Positions 30,229-38,569 are shown, counted from the stretch's first letter. The stretch: DNA of 64,000 nt from CAIUMH01 sp963758555 (GCA_963758555.1 CAVWVW010000003.1:1860001-1924000); one strand, 5' to 3'. Numbers and translations: made by a program. Notes: generated from the sequence alone by a model not told the origin.

Positions 30229-31008
30229 GTGAACGCCACGTCCACCACCGTCCTCCTGCTGGCCGTCTTCGGAGCCAGCACGGTCGAGATGGTCGAGGCC
30301 TTCACCATCGTCTTGGCTGCCGGCGTCTCGAGGAGCTGGCGCTCGGCGCTCGAAGGAGCCCTGGCAGCGATCGTCACCCTGGCGGTGATCGTCGCCGTGG
30401 TGGGTGTCCCTCTCATCCGCTACGTGCCGATCCAGGCGCTCCGTGCGGTGGTCGGTGGCCTCCTCCTGCTCTTGGGGCTCTCATGGCTTCGGAAGGCCAT
30501 CTTGCGGGCGAGCGGGCGCAAGGCGCTCCACGACGAGGACGCCATCTACGCCGCGACCTCGAGCGAGCTCAGCAAAGGAGGCAGCGGCGAGCGCTCCCCC
30601 AAGCAGCGAGACGCGGCAGCCTTCGCGGTGTCGTTCAAGGGCGTCTTCCTCGAGGGCACCGAGGTGGTGCTGATCGTGATCAGCCTCGGCGCCGCCCAGC
30701 ACCGGCTCGGCTTGGCTGCCCTGGCGGCCGGGGCTGCTGCGGTCCTCGTGGCGCTGGTGGGTGCCGTCGTCGCCAAGCAGCTGTCCTCAGTGCCCGAGAA
30801 CACGATCAAGCTCGGCGTGGGCACCATGATCACGAGCTTCGGTTTCTTCTGGTTGGGCGAGGGAGCAGGGATCCCTTGGCCCGGGGGCGACCTCGCCATC
30901 CTCGGCATCCTCGCGGTCGTCTCGGGCGTGACCTTCTCTCTGATCGCCTGGCTTCGAGCCCATGGGCCTCGAGAGCGGACTGACCGCACACAGCTCGATC
31001 CGCACTAG
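30229..31008 (+). CDS. COG4280-type membrane protein, FTR1-like acidic motifs
   Basis: Membrane protein of 259 residues with about seven helices in two related halves. Each half carries a Glu-rich helix: STVEMVEAFTIVLAAG near the start and FKGVFLEGTEVVLIVISLG in the middle. These resemble the REGxE helices of FTR1 iron permeases, so metal ion transport is a reasonable guess but unproven. WLRKAILRASGRKALHDEDA between helices is strongly conserved in this family. Start GTG 30229 begins right before the first helix. The stop lies inside a short tandem repeat. Confidence 0.75.
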   Translation: MNATSTTVLLLAVFGASTVEMVEAFTIVLAAGVSRSWRSALEGALAAIVTLAVIVAVVGVPLIRYVPIQALRAVVGGLLLLLGLSWLRKAILRASGRKALHDEDAIYAATSSELSKGGSGERSPKQRDAAAFAVSFKGVFLEGTEVVLIVISLGAAQHRLGLAALAAGAAAVLVALVGAVVAKQLSSVPENTIKLGVGTMITSFGFFWLGEGAGIPWPGGDLAILGILAVVSGVTFSLIAWLRAHGPRERTDRTQLDPH

Positions 31009-31033
31009 GTCGATCCGCACTAGCTCGATCGGC
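30995..31033. repeat. 15-bp tandem repeat carrying two convergent stop codons
   Basis: TCGATCCGCACTAGG (30995-31009), TCGATCCGCACTAGC (31010-31024), then a partial TCGATCGGC. The TAG of the COG4280 gene and the stop of the convergent monooxygenase both fall in the repeated CTAG. Confidence 0.8.
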
Positions 31034-32630
31034 GCTCGCCCTCGTCCTTCGGCGCACCGAACCACTGCGCCAGGGCTCCTCGAAAGCTGACCGTGGCAGT
31101 GCCCGCAGGCTCATCGATCTCGGCTGCCCACGCGACGTAGCCGTCAGGACGAATCAAGAGGGCATCAGCTGGTCGGTCCGCTGTGGTGGCGCGCACGATC
31201 TCGACGCGATCGTCCCACGCGCCAACCAGCTCAATGAGATCGGGGCGCTCCACCAGCAGGAGCACGACGGGTCTGACCAGGTGCAAGAGGTCGGCCACGC
31301 TCGAGGCACCAGGGAGGTCGCTGAGAGCGAGATCCGGTGCGAAACCTCCCGCCAGCGGGTGCGCGCCGGCGTGCGCCGGTGGATAGCGGATGTCGGACGC
31401 GGCGATGAGCGCACCGATGCGCTCGAGCGGTTGGGCATCGACGAGCAGCTCAGCGACGAGGTCTCGCAGCGCGACCGCTGCGGGGTCCGAGCCGCGCCGC
31501 AAGGCCACCTGAGCTTGAGTGTGGAGCATCGTGCGCTCCGCAGCGTGCTGCCGCTCCTCGTCATAGGTGTCGAGGAGGCCAGCTGGGGCCCACCCGTGGA
31601 CCGCCGCCGCCAGCTTCCAGGCCAGGTTGACGCTGTCGAGCATGCCGGCGTTGAGCGCCACGCCCGGAGAGGGGAAGAGATGAGCCGCGTCGCCGGCCAG
31701 CAGGACACGGCCGGCGCGGAAGCGCTCGACGAGGCGAGCGTGGAAGGTGAAGCGCGTGAGGCGCGACGCAGCTTCGAGAGGGAGATCCACACCCAGGACG
31801 CGCTTGATGCTGGCGCGAAGCTCCTCCAAGGTCATCGGCTCGTCATCGTCGTAGTCGGCGGTCTCCTCCTCGCTCGTGTAGAGCCCGAGGGCTTGGGGGT
31901 TCGTCGAGCCGAGGGCGAACTCGCCACGCTCGTTCCTGGTGAAGCCGAAGGGGATCCTCCCGAATCCCTCCACCTCGATGTCACCGTCGCCGAGCAGCGT
32001 CACGGTCGCCGGCACCGAGACCTGGGCAAGGCGCTGCACCTCTGGATAGGTCATCCCGGGAAACGCCACCCGCGCCAGCTCGCGCACCCGGCTCTGCGAG
32101 CCGTCGCAGCCCACGAGGTACCGAGCCCGCTGCTCAGGCATGCCGGCGTCACCCTTGATCATGGCCGTGACCGACTCGTCGTCTTGGCTGAGCTCGATCA
32201 CCTCATGGCCGCGTCGGATCTCGGCGCCGAGCTCGACGGCGAGCGCCGCCAAGACGCGCTCGAGCTCGGGCTGAGGCAGCAGGAGCAGGTCCATCGGAGG
32301 CTCGGGAAGGGGGGCGAAGTCCACGTGCAGCCCGCCGAAGGGGAGCCGCAAGGGCCCCTCAGGCGAGGTGCCAGCCTCCTCGAAGCGATCGAGCAACCCT
32401 CGGTAGCGCAGGTGCTCGAGGATCTGCCCGTTGAGCCCTCCGGCCTTCGGTGTCGTCCTCGGGTTGGGTTGGCGCTCGAGAACCAGCACGCCCACGCCGG
32501 CCAGCCGCAGCTCGACAGCCAGCATGAGGCCCGTCGGACCGGCGCCGACGACGAGTACGTCGACAAGGCTGCCGGGCTCACCCGCTCGGCTCTCCTGGCG
32601 CTCCGTCTCCTTCAGCGTGCTCGATCCCAT
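31020..32630 (-). CDS. FAD-dependent aromatic monooxygenase (PheA/TfdB type)
   Basis: Class A flavoprotein hydroxylase of 536 residues using NAD(P)H and O2. N-terminal GxGxxG: VLVVGAGPTGLMLAVEL; the DG motif is YLVGCDGSQSRVREL; the GD motif is RVLLAGDAAHLFPSPG. A C-terminal thioredoxin-like domain (about 420-536) is typical of phenol or polyketide hydroxylases. ATG 32630 has a perfect AAGGAG five nt upstream, so this gene is SD-led rather than leaderless. The substrate is unknown; two GAGTG(G)AAGCA repeats lie about 90-115 bp upstream. Confidence 0.9.
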   Translation of the reverse strand: MGSSTLKETERQESRAGEPGSLVDVLVVGAGPTGLMLAVELRLAGVGVLVLERQPNPRTTPKAGGLNGQILEHLRYRGLLDRFEEAGTSPEGPLRLPFGGLHVDFAPLPEPPMDLLLLPQPELERVLAALAVELGAEIRRGHEVIELSQDDESVTAMIKGDAGMPEQRARYLVGCDGSQSRVRELARVAFPGMTYPEVQRLAQVSVPATVTLLGDGDIEVEGFGRIPFGFTRNERGEFALGSTNPQALGLYTSEEETADYDDDEPMTLEELRASIKRVLGVDLPLEAASRLTRFTFHARLVERFRAGRVLLAGDAAHLFPSPGVALNAGMLDSVNLAWKLAAAVHGWAPAGLLDTYDEERQHAAERTMLHTQAQVALRRGSDPAAVALRDLVAELLVDAQPLERIGALIAASDIRYPPAHAGAHPLAGGFAPDLALSDLPGASSVADLLHLVRPVVLLLVERPDLIELVGAWDDRVEIVRATTADRPADALLIRPDGYVAWAAEIDEPAGTATVSFRGALAQWFGAPKDEGERRSS

Positions 32631-32717
32631 GGTTCTCCTTCGTGCTGGCTCTGATGCGCCGCCGACCGCTCGGCTCTCGGAGGCCGATCGATGCGCGACG
32701 CGGGCTCCACGCGGGTC

Positions 32718-32746
32718 GAGTGAAGCAGCGAACCTGAGTGGAAGCA
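32718..32746. repeat. direct repeat upstream of the monooxygenase
   Basis: GAGTGAAGCA (32718-32727) and GAGTGGAAGCA (32736-32746), 18 bp start to start, in the promoter region of the monooxygenase. Possible half-sites for a regulator. Confidence 0.35.
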
Positions 32747-32803
32747 ATCGACCTCCGGGTCGTAGACTGATCACAGCGGCGAGGCGTGCCCCTCGAGACA
32801 GGT

Positions 32804-32833
32804 GCCCCGTCGAGCCCGAGACCTCGACGGGGC
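32804..32833 (-). terminator. perfect 11-bp hairpin after the permease
   Basis: GCCCCGTCGAG (32804-32814), 8-nt loop, CTCGACGGGGC (32823-32833). It begins 18 nt beyond the permease stop and separates the HDO-permease unit from the monooxygenase. No U-tract. Confidence 0.75.
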
Positions 32834-32851
32834 TTCCCCGCTGATCGCCCC

Positions 32852-33988
32852 TCAGCTCGAGCCGGTGAGCAGCAGTGCGCCGACCGCCACAGCGATCGAG
32901 AGCGGCGCCGCGATGAGCCCGATCCGGATCGCTCTGGCGAGCGGCGCGTGGACGCCTGCGCTGCGGGCTGCCTTGAGCCAGAGCACCCACGCCAGCGATC
33001 CGGTGACCAGGGCGTTGGGGCCGAGGTTGAGGCCGATGAGCAGCGAGTAGAGGTGCCTGGGAGCGTGAGCGCCGAGCAGCGAGGCAGCCGGCAAGTTGTT
33101 CAGGGCCAACGCTGCGACGCCGCCCAGCGCGGCGGTGCCCCAGGGATCCAGGTGGGCCAAGAGCGCCGACGGTCCGGACCACGCTCGGCCCAGCGTCCCG
33201 AGAGCGACGGCCACACCGAAGAGGCCCACCAGCACCGGGAGCCCGAGGGTCTCGATCACGTGCTCGAGTCGGGCCTGGTGCTGAGCCAAGCGCACACCCA
33301 TGGCGACGACACCCACCGCCAAGACAGGGATCGCTGGCGACGGCGCGATGAGCACCACCGCAGCAGCAACCACGGTGGCCACCAGACCGAGCCCGAAGGA
33401 GGGGCCTGGCGCACGAGCGAGCGCCACCGTGCTCGTGGCCGAGAGCTCCCGGTCAAAGAGTGCCACCACCACTGCGGTGACGACCGTGGCGCAGAGCGCA
33501 GGCAGCCACATGTGGGAGAAGAAGCTGGCGCCGGTCACGTGGCGATCGCCGAGCACGATCAGGTTCGTCAGGTTCGAGCCGGGGAGGAAGAGCGACGCTG
33601 CGTTCGAGAGCAAGATGCTCACGATCAGGAGGGAGGCGACCCGCGTCCCTCTGCTCCTGGCCACGTAGATGAAGACCGGCGTCAAGAAGGCGACGGAGGT
33701 GTCGAGGTTGAGGAGTGCCGTGGTGAGCCCGGTGAGCAGACACGCTCCCGCGTAGAGCACCATGCTGCTGCGCGCAGCGGTGGCCAGCCAAGCTCCTGCT
33801 GCCTGGAAGACGCCGTCGGCTTCGGCCACCATTCCGATCAGCAGGAGGCCAGCGACCAGGACGAACGGTGACCAGTTCTGCTGGGCCGCCGACGCAGCCT
33901 CTGCGGGCCGGAGGGCGAACGCCATCGAGCCAAGGATCAGCCCGCCGAGACCGAGCAGCCACGGCCACACGGCTCTCACGCGAAGCAC
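32852..33988 (-). CDS. ArsB/ion-transporter-superfamily permease
   Basis: Polytopic permease of about 378 residues with around ten helices. The pattern is that of ArsB/SLC13-like carriers: LNLDTSVAFLTPVFIYVA in the first half and the inverted repeat partner LNNLPAASLLG, then IGLNLGPNALVTGSLAWVLWL. Such proteins move arsenite, citrate or other anions. It lies 40 bp downstream of the HDO gene on the same strand, so it probably exports or imports that enzyme's product or substrate. GTG 33988 has AGAGGA 8 nt upstream; TTG 34006 is also open. Confidence 0.82.
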   Translation of the reverse strand: MLRVRAVWPWLLGLGGLILGSMAFALRPAEAASAAQQNWSPFVLVAGLLLIGMVAEADGVFQAAGAWLATAARSSMVLYAGACLLTGLTTALLNLDTSVAFLTPVFIYVARSRGTRVASLLIVSILLSNAASLFLPGSNLTNLIVLGDRHVTGASFFSHMWLPALCATVVTAVVVALFDRELSATSTVALARAPGPSFGLGLVATVVAAAVVLIAPSPAIPVLAVGVVAMGVRLAQHQARLEHVIETLGLPVLVGLFGVAVALGTLGRAWSGPSALLAHLDPWGTAALGGVAALALNNLPAASLLGAHAPRHLYSLLIGLNLGPNALVTGSLAWVLWLKAARSAGVHAPLARAIRIGLIAAPLSIAVAVGALLLTGSS

Positions 33989-34028
33989 CTGTTCATCCTC
34001 TCGCAACCAGCCGGAGAGCAGAGGCTAG

Positions 34029-35099
34029 CTACGCAGCAGAGATCCTCGGTCTTGACGGCACCCTGCGAGCGCCAGCGGTCGCCCTTGGTGGCACGGTGAC
34101 CCGCAGCGACGAGCGGTCGTGGTCCCAGGCGTCGAGCAGATGGGCCGAGAAGCGTCCCTCGACCGCCATCAGGGCCGCCGCGCCGAACGGGGCATCGAGG
34201 GCAGCCTTCGGATCGCTCTCTTCGAGGCCGCGAAGCAGATCTCCCTTGGCGATCTCGGCGTGGAGCCGGTCGGCAGCCACGTGGACGTCGTAGAACTCGG
34301 CGGCCCGCGCGGGCAGGCCGAGCTTGTCGATCGCCCTCGAGTAGCGAGCCATCGAGCGCACCGAGGTCATCTCGAAGGCCGCGAGGTGGCCCACGAGGGC
34401 ACCACGCCAACGGCGCTGCAGCCCGAGGGCAGAGATCAGGTTGTCGGTGGCGAGGCTGACCCCTGGCACGAGGTCAACGTAGGCCCCAGGGGTGGGATCG
34501 AGGCCGAGATCCACCATCGTGTTGGCAAACAGCTCAGCGTGGGAGCGACCAGCTCTGCCCTCGCCGTACTCGTCGTGCTGGAGGGTGACCATGGCGGACT
34601 TGGCCCGCGAACGAAGGCGAGGGATCGCCCACGTGTGGGGATCAGCCTCTTTGAGCTGATAGATGCTCCGGTGGATCAGGAACTCCCGGAGCTGCTCGAC
34701 GGACCCGCTCTCGAGGACGTACGACGAGAGCGACCTACCGGCTCCGCTCGCCAAGACGTCCTCGAACGTCGCTTCCATGGCGCCGGCGGCCAAGGGCGCG
34801 CCCGGCCGCCACACCGACGGCGTCTCGGCGATGAGGGCCGCCAAGAACTCGTTGACCATCCGAGCGCGCAGCTCGAGGAAGGACGGCTCCCACTCCCAGT
34901 TGTCAGAGACCCCGTCGAAGCCGTCGTAGTGCAGGCCGAACGACAGGTGCATGGCGAGCTGGAGGTCATCATCAGCGAGCAGGTCCTCGCGTGGGAGCGA
35001 CAGGTACGGAAGCCTGGAGGGACGTTGGCGCAGCCGTGTGACCAGGCACTCTGTCAGCTCGCCTCGAGGTTCAGGAAGGATGGGAGGCACCTGGTTCAT
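34029..35099 (-). CDS. haem-oxygenase-like diiron oxidase (iron-containing redox enzyme family)
   Basis: Helical protein of 356 residues belonging to the haem-oxygenase-like diiron (HDO) superfamily. All six expected ligands are visible in the spacing of characterised members: E180-x6-H187 (in GEGRAGRSHAEL), E243 (AFEMTS) and H273-x3-D277-x2-H280 (VHVAADRLH). HDO enzymes activate O2 for decarboxylation, N-oxygenation or C-C cleavage; which reaction applies here is unknown. First gene of a two-gene unit with the permease, divergent from a NarL-type two-component system. Confidence 0.85.
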   Translation of the reverse strand: MNQVPPILPEPRGELTECLVTRLRQRPSRLPYLSLPREDLLADDDLQLAMHLSFGLHYDGFDGVSDNWEWEPSFLELRARMVNEFLAALIAETPSVWRPGAPLAAGAMEATFEDVLASGAGRSLSSYVLESGSVEQLREFLIHRSIYQLKEADPHTWAIPRLRSRAKSAMVTLQHDEYGEGRAGRSHAELFANTMVDLGLDPTPGAYVDLVPGVSLATDNLISALGLQRRWRGALVGHLAAFEMTSVRSMARYSRAIDKLGLPARAAEFYDVHVAADRLHAEIAKGDLLRGLEESDPKAALDAPFGAAALMAVEGRFSAHLLDAWDHDRSSLRVTVPPRATAGARRVPSRPRISAA

Positions 35100-35140
35100 G
35101 TACCAATTCGCGGAAGGATTGAAACCTCGACGCTCGTGGA

Positions 35141-35176
35141 CCTGAGGATGTGACGAGCGAGGAAATCATCCTCAGG
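35141..35176. promoter_or_regulatory. 10-bp perfect inverted repeat in the HDO/two-component divergent gap
   Basis: CCTGAGGATG (35141-35150) and CATCCTCAGG (35167-35176), 16 bp between arms. It lies 42-77 bp upstream of the HDO start and just before the kinase start. It could be an operator for the adjacent LuxR-type regulator, or fold in the kinase mRNA and hide its ribosome site. Confidence 0.6.
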
Positions 35177-35180
35177 GCGG

Positions 35181-36416
35181 ATGAGCTCGCTCAACGATGC
35201 CTGCGAGAATGTGCCTGTGACCAAGTCAGCACACGGCACGAGCGACCCCACAGCGAGGCTTCTCGCCGCGCTGCAGGCGCGCGGAGAGGCCTTCATGCGC
35301 TGGGATCGCGACCATCGCTACGTGACCGACGCTGCCATCGCTCTGACGCTCTTCATCGTGAGCATGGTCTTCCCCTACAAGTACGGCGTTGAGCGAGCTG
35401 AGAACTACGTCTTCCAGCTCGCCTTGGTCGCTCCCTTGATCTGGAGACGACGAGCCCCGTCGCTGGTCTTCGTCATCCTTGCTCTGGTGGCATTCCTGCA
35501 GTGGCTGATCGCCGATCCGGTGCCCGCTGACGCAGCGCTCCTGGTGGCTCTCTTCACCGTGGCGGTCCACGCGCCCCCTCGTCGTTCGATCGCTGCCGCC
35601 GTGGTGCTGAGCATCGGGGTGCTCATGGCGTCGGTCCGGTGGGCTCCAGCCGGCGACGTCGCCAAGTCACTGCTCTATCTGAACGGGCTGGTGGTCGCCG
35701 CCCTCTTCGCTGGGATCGCACTTCGTACGTCGCTTCGCTACGTCGAGGCGCAAGCGCAGCGCACCGCCCAGCTCGAGCTCGAGCTCGAGCAGCAGGCGCT
35801 CCTCGCTGCTGCGGCTGAGCGGTCCCGGATCGCACGTGAGATGCACGACGTGGTCGCCCACAACGTCTCCATCATGGTCACCTTGGCAGACGGCGCCCTC
35901 GCCGCCGCAGACCGCCATCCCGACCGTGCCAAGGAGGCCATGGCTGACGTCTCCGCCACGGGACGCCTGGCGCTCGCGGACATGCGGCGCTTGCTCGGCG
36001 TGCTTCGGGCTGACGCGGAGACGGGCCGCCAGCCCCTTCCGCAGCTGGCGAGGCTCCCCGAGCTCGTCCACGGCGTGCGCTCGACGGGCCTCGACGTGAG
36101 CTTCGAGAAGGGTGGGGACCCCTTCACGCTGCCCTCAGGCGTGGAGCTGACCATCTTCCGGATCGTCCAAGAGTCCTTGACCAACGTGCTCAAGCACGCC
36201 GACGAGGCGACCTTCGCTCAGGTCACGCTGGTCTACGACGAGCCGTTCGTCGCTGTCACCATCAGGGATGACGGCAAGCCGACGCAGAGGGGTTGCGAGG
36301 GCCATGGCCTGCTCGGCATGCGCGAGCGGGCGACGACGTGTGGCGGCGAGCTCTCAGCCGGACCGTCGCTCGAGGGTGGCTGGACGGTGACCGCCCAGGT
36401 ACGGGTCGACGCATGA
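35181..36416 (+). CDS. NarL-family sensor histidine kinase
   Basis: Membrane sensor of 411 residues. Four to six hydrophobic helices (about 48-185) with no sizeable periplasmic domain are followed by a coiled linker rich in Gln/Glu. The HisKA_3 phospho-acceptor is H222 in SRIAREMHDVVAHN; the N-box is ESLTNVLKHA and the G-box GHGLLGMRERA. Input probably comes from the membrane itself. ATG 35181 is first in frame; GTG 35217 is an alternative. It overlaps the regulator start as ATGA. Divergent from the HDO gene. Confidence 0.9.
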   Translation: MSSLNDACENVPVTKSAHGTSDPTARLLAALQARGEAFMRWDRDHRYVTDAAIALTLFIVSMVFPYKYGVERAENYVFQLALVAPLIWRRRAPSLVFVILALVAFLQWLIADPVPADAALLVALFTVAVHAPPRRSIAAAVVLSIGVLMASVRWAPAGDVAKSLLYLNGLVVAALFAGIALRTSLRYVEAQAQRTAQLELELEQQALLAAAAERSRIAREMHDVVAHNVSIMVTLADGALAAADRHPDRAKEAMADVSATGRLALADMRRLLGVLRADAETGRQPLPQLARLPELVHGVRSTGLDVSFEKGGDPFTLPSGVELTIFRIVQESLTNVLKHADEATFAQVTLVYDEPFVAVTIRDDGKPTQRGCEGHGLLGMRERATTCGGELSAGPSLEGGWTVTAQVRVDA

Positions 36417-37081
36417 CGATACGGGTCATGCTCGTCGACGACGAGGCGCTGCTGCGCAAGGGCTTCCGCATGATCCTCGAGGAGGAAGCCGACCTCGCCG
36501 TCGTCGGCGAGGCAGCCGACGGCGAGGTCGCCGTGGCGCTCGCGAGCGAGCTCGAACCCGACGTGGTGCTCATGGACGTGCGCATGCCACAGATGGACGG
36601 CATCGAAGCCACCGAGCAGATCGTGGCGAGAACCGAGCACACGCGGGTCCTGATCCTCACCACCTTCGACCTCGACGAGTACGCGTTCGCAGGGCTGCGA
36701 GCCGGGGCGAGCGGCTTCTTGCTCAAGGACGTCGCACCAGCCGAGCTGGTCAAGGCCATCAGGGTCATCGCCGACGGTGACGCTGTCGTCGCTCCTCGCG
36801 TCACCCGCCGACTCCTTGAGACCTTCGCTGAGCAGCACGCGCCGGACGATCCTCCGAGCGCCGAGGCCTCCGAGCTCGAGCACCTGACGGATAGGGAGCG
36901 CGAGGTGCTCGTCGCTGTCGCCGATGGCCGTTCGAACGCCGAGATCGCCGAGCAGCTCTTCGTCTCGGAGGCGACCGTCAAGACCCACGTGAGCCGTGTG
37001 CTCTTCAAGCTCGGGGTCCGAGATCGAGTTCAGGCCGCGGTCTTCGCCTTCCACGTGGGCCTGGTCAAGCCGCAGCGCTGA
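36413..37081 (+). CDS. NarL/LuxR-family response regulator
   Basis: Two-domain regulator of 222 residues. Receiver: acidic pair D9-D10, phospho-acceptor D55 in VVLMDVRMP, the Thr switch in LILTTFD, Lys in GFLLKDV. The C-terminal LuxR helix-turn-helix runs from LTDREREVLVAVADGRSNAE through VSEATVKTHVSRVL. Coupled to the upstream kinase by a 4-bp overlap. The neighbouring inverted repeat at 35141-35176 is a candidate target, which would make the HDO-permease unit its regulon; this is inference. Confidence 0.93.
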   Translation: MTIRVMLVDDEALLRKGFRMILEEEADLAVVGEAADGEVAVALASELEPDVVLMDVRMPQMDGIEATEQIVARTEHTRVLILTTFDLDEYAFAGLRAGASGFLLKDVAPAELVKAIRVIADGDAVVAPRVTRRLLETFAEQHAPDDPPSAEASELEHLTDREREVLVAVADGRSNAEIAEQLFVSEATVKTHVSRVLFKLGVRDRVQAAVFAFHVGLVKPQR

Positions 37082-37215
37082 GCGCCCCGGAATCCTCATC
37101 CTTTGGGAGGACCTCGCTTTCATCCCTGAGGCTGACGACTTGAGCTCCCAGATGTTCTCTACTGTGATGACCTACTGATCCGGAACCGATTGGCCGTGAC
37201 GATGAGGAGCGCAAC

Positions 37216-37836
37216 GTGGAGCATTTTCTGGAGACCTGGGGCTACCTGGCGATCTTCGCCCTCAGCTTCATCTCCTCCATGGGGCTCCCCGTCGGTTCCG
37301 AGGTCGCCATCATCTACGGCGGCGTCCTCGCCAGCGGACAGATAGCGGGCGAACCGCACCACTTGAACCTGCTCGTCGTGATCCTCGTCGCCACCGTGGC
37401 CGAGGTGCTCGGGTCGCTGGTCGGGTACCTCATCGGGTACTACGGCGGTCGACCCTTGGTCGACCGGTTGGGCAAGTACGTCTTGTTGACCCACAAGGAC
37501 CTCGACCGAGCGGAGGCGTGGTTCGCTCGACGCGGCGAGCCTGTCGTCCTCTTCGGACGCTTCATCCCGCTCCTTCGCTCCTTTGTGTCCTTCGCGGCGG
37601 GCCTTGGCGAGATGGCGATGGCGAAGTTCCTCCTCTTCACCGTGATCGGGTGCACGATCTGGTGCGCAGCGCTCTCCGCGATCGGCTACGGCCTCGGGAG
37701 CAGCTACCAGCACGTGCTCAAGGCCTTCAGCTACGCCGGCTACGTGGCCGCGGTGCTCTTCGTGATCGCCGTCGTGGTGCTCTTCGTCCACCGGATCCGT
37801 GCGGTGCGCGCTCAGCGCACCTCAGGGGCCCAGTAG
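37216..37836 (+). CDS. DedA/VTT-domain membrane protein
   Basis: Membrane protein of 206 residues of the DedA family, probable undecaprenyl-phosphate or lipid flippases. Conserved GSLVGYLIGYYGG and FGRFIPLLRSFVSFAAGLGEM (the latter carrying the signature F-x-R-F-x-P-x-x-R). Re-entrant loops between helices are expected. GTG 37216 has GAGGAG six nt upstream. Its transcription start may lie in the 134-bp gap, where TACTGT is a possible -10 near 37160. Confidence 0.92.
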   Translation: MEHFLETWGYLAIFALSFISSMGLPVGSEVAIIYGGVLASGQIAGEPHHLNLLVVILVATVAEVLGSLVGYLIGYYGGRPLVDRLGKYVLLTHKDLDRAEAWFARRGEPVVLFGRFIPLLRSFVSFAAGLGEMAMAKFLLFTVIGCTIWCAALSAIGYGLGSSYQHVLKAFSYAGYVAAVLFVIAVVVLFVHRIRAVRAQRTSGAQ

Positions 37837-37912
37837 GGATCAGAAGCCCGCACCACGCCGGCGCAGCGCTCCTCGAGAGGGCTGTCGAAGCAGCGGTCGC
37901 TGGTTCGCCAGC

Positions 37913-38542
37913 TCAGCGCTGAGTGGAGGCTTCGGCTTGGTATCGCAAGCCGTCGAGGATCATCGAGATCAGCAAGAGGCGCTGGTCTTCAGAGACGGCA
38001 GGGTTGGTGCAGACCGGCGCCATCAGCTGGGTGATGTCGGAGCCGGTCACGTCCTCTCGGATCACGCCGGCCTCGCGAGCTCGATCGATCACGAGGTCGA
38101 AGGCCTCGTAGATCTTCTCTCGAGAGCGTGACTGGAGCTCGGGGTCCTTCTCGAAGGCCTTCTGCAGCTCGCCGAGCAGGGTCTGCTTCGTGCGGGCATA
38201 GCGGACGAAGGCGTCGAAGAACGCCACGACAGCCGGCCACGGCTCGAGCTGAGCGACCGCAGAGCGGGCTGCTTCGGCCAGCTCTTCGACGTCGGTGCTG
38301 TAGACCGCTTCGACGACGTCGATCCGACAGGGGAAGTGCCGATAGAGCGTCCCCACGCCGACACCCGCTGTCTTGGCGATCGACTCCATCGAGGCAGACA
38401 CGCCCTGGTCGGTGAAGACCCGACGAGCGGCATCGATCAGGAGCACTTGGTTCCTGCGAGCGTCAGCGCGCTTGGGCCGCGCCAGGTCCTCTGAGCTCGC
38501 AGCACCCTCAGTCGTCTCAGCGATCGGCTGGCTCATCGACAT
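37913..38542 (-). CDS. TetR-family repressor
   Basis: Repressor of 209 residues. The N-terminal helix-turn-helix occupies about 30-78: VLLIDAARRVFTDQGVSAS, then IAKTAGVGVGTLYRHF, the recognition helix. The C-terminal ligand domain is SBP-like and unspecific. ATG 38542 is chosen because TATTCT lies 7 nt upstream; ATG 38536 is the next candidate. Divergent from a DHA2 exporter whose promoter carries two 15-bp palindromic sites, so the classical drug-responsive repressor/exporter arrangement is very likely. Confidence 0.92.
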   Translation of the reverse strand: MSMSQPIAETTEGAASSEDLARPKRADARRNQVLLIDAARRVFTDQGVSASMESIAKTAGVGVGTLYRHFPCRIDVVEAVYSTDVEELAEAARSAVAQLEPWPAVVAFFDAFVRYARTKQTLLGELQKAFEKDPELQSRSREKIYEAFDLVIDRAREAGVIREDVTGSDITQLMAPVCTNPAVSEDQRLLLISMILDGLRYQAEASTQR

Positions 38543-38555
38543 CCCCAAAAGAATA
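38543..38555 (-). promoter_or_regulatory. leaderless -10 for the TetR gene
   Basis: Minus-strand TATTCT (38555-38550), 7-nt spacer, ATG 38542. Confidence 0.65.
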
Positions 38556-38569
38556 TGCAGAAACCTGGC

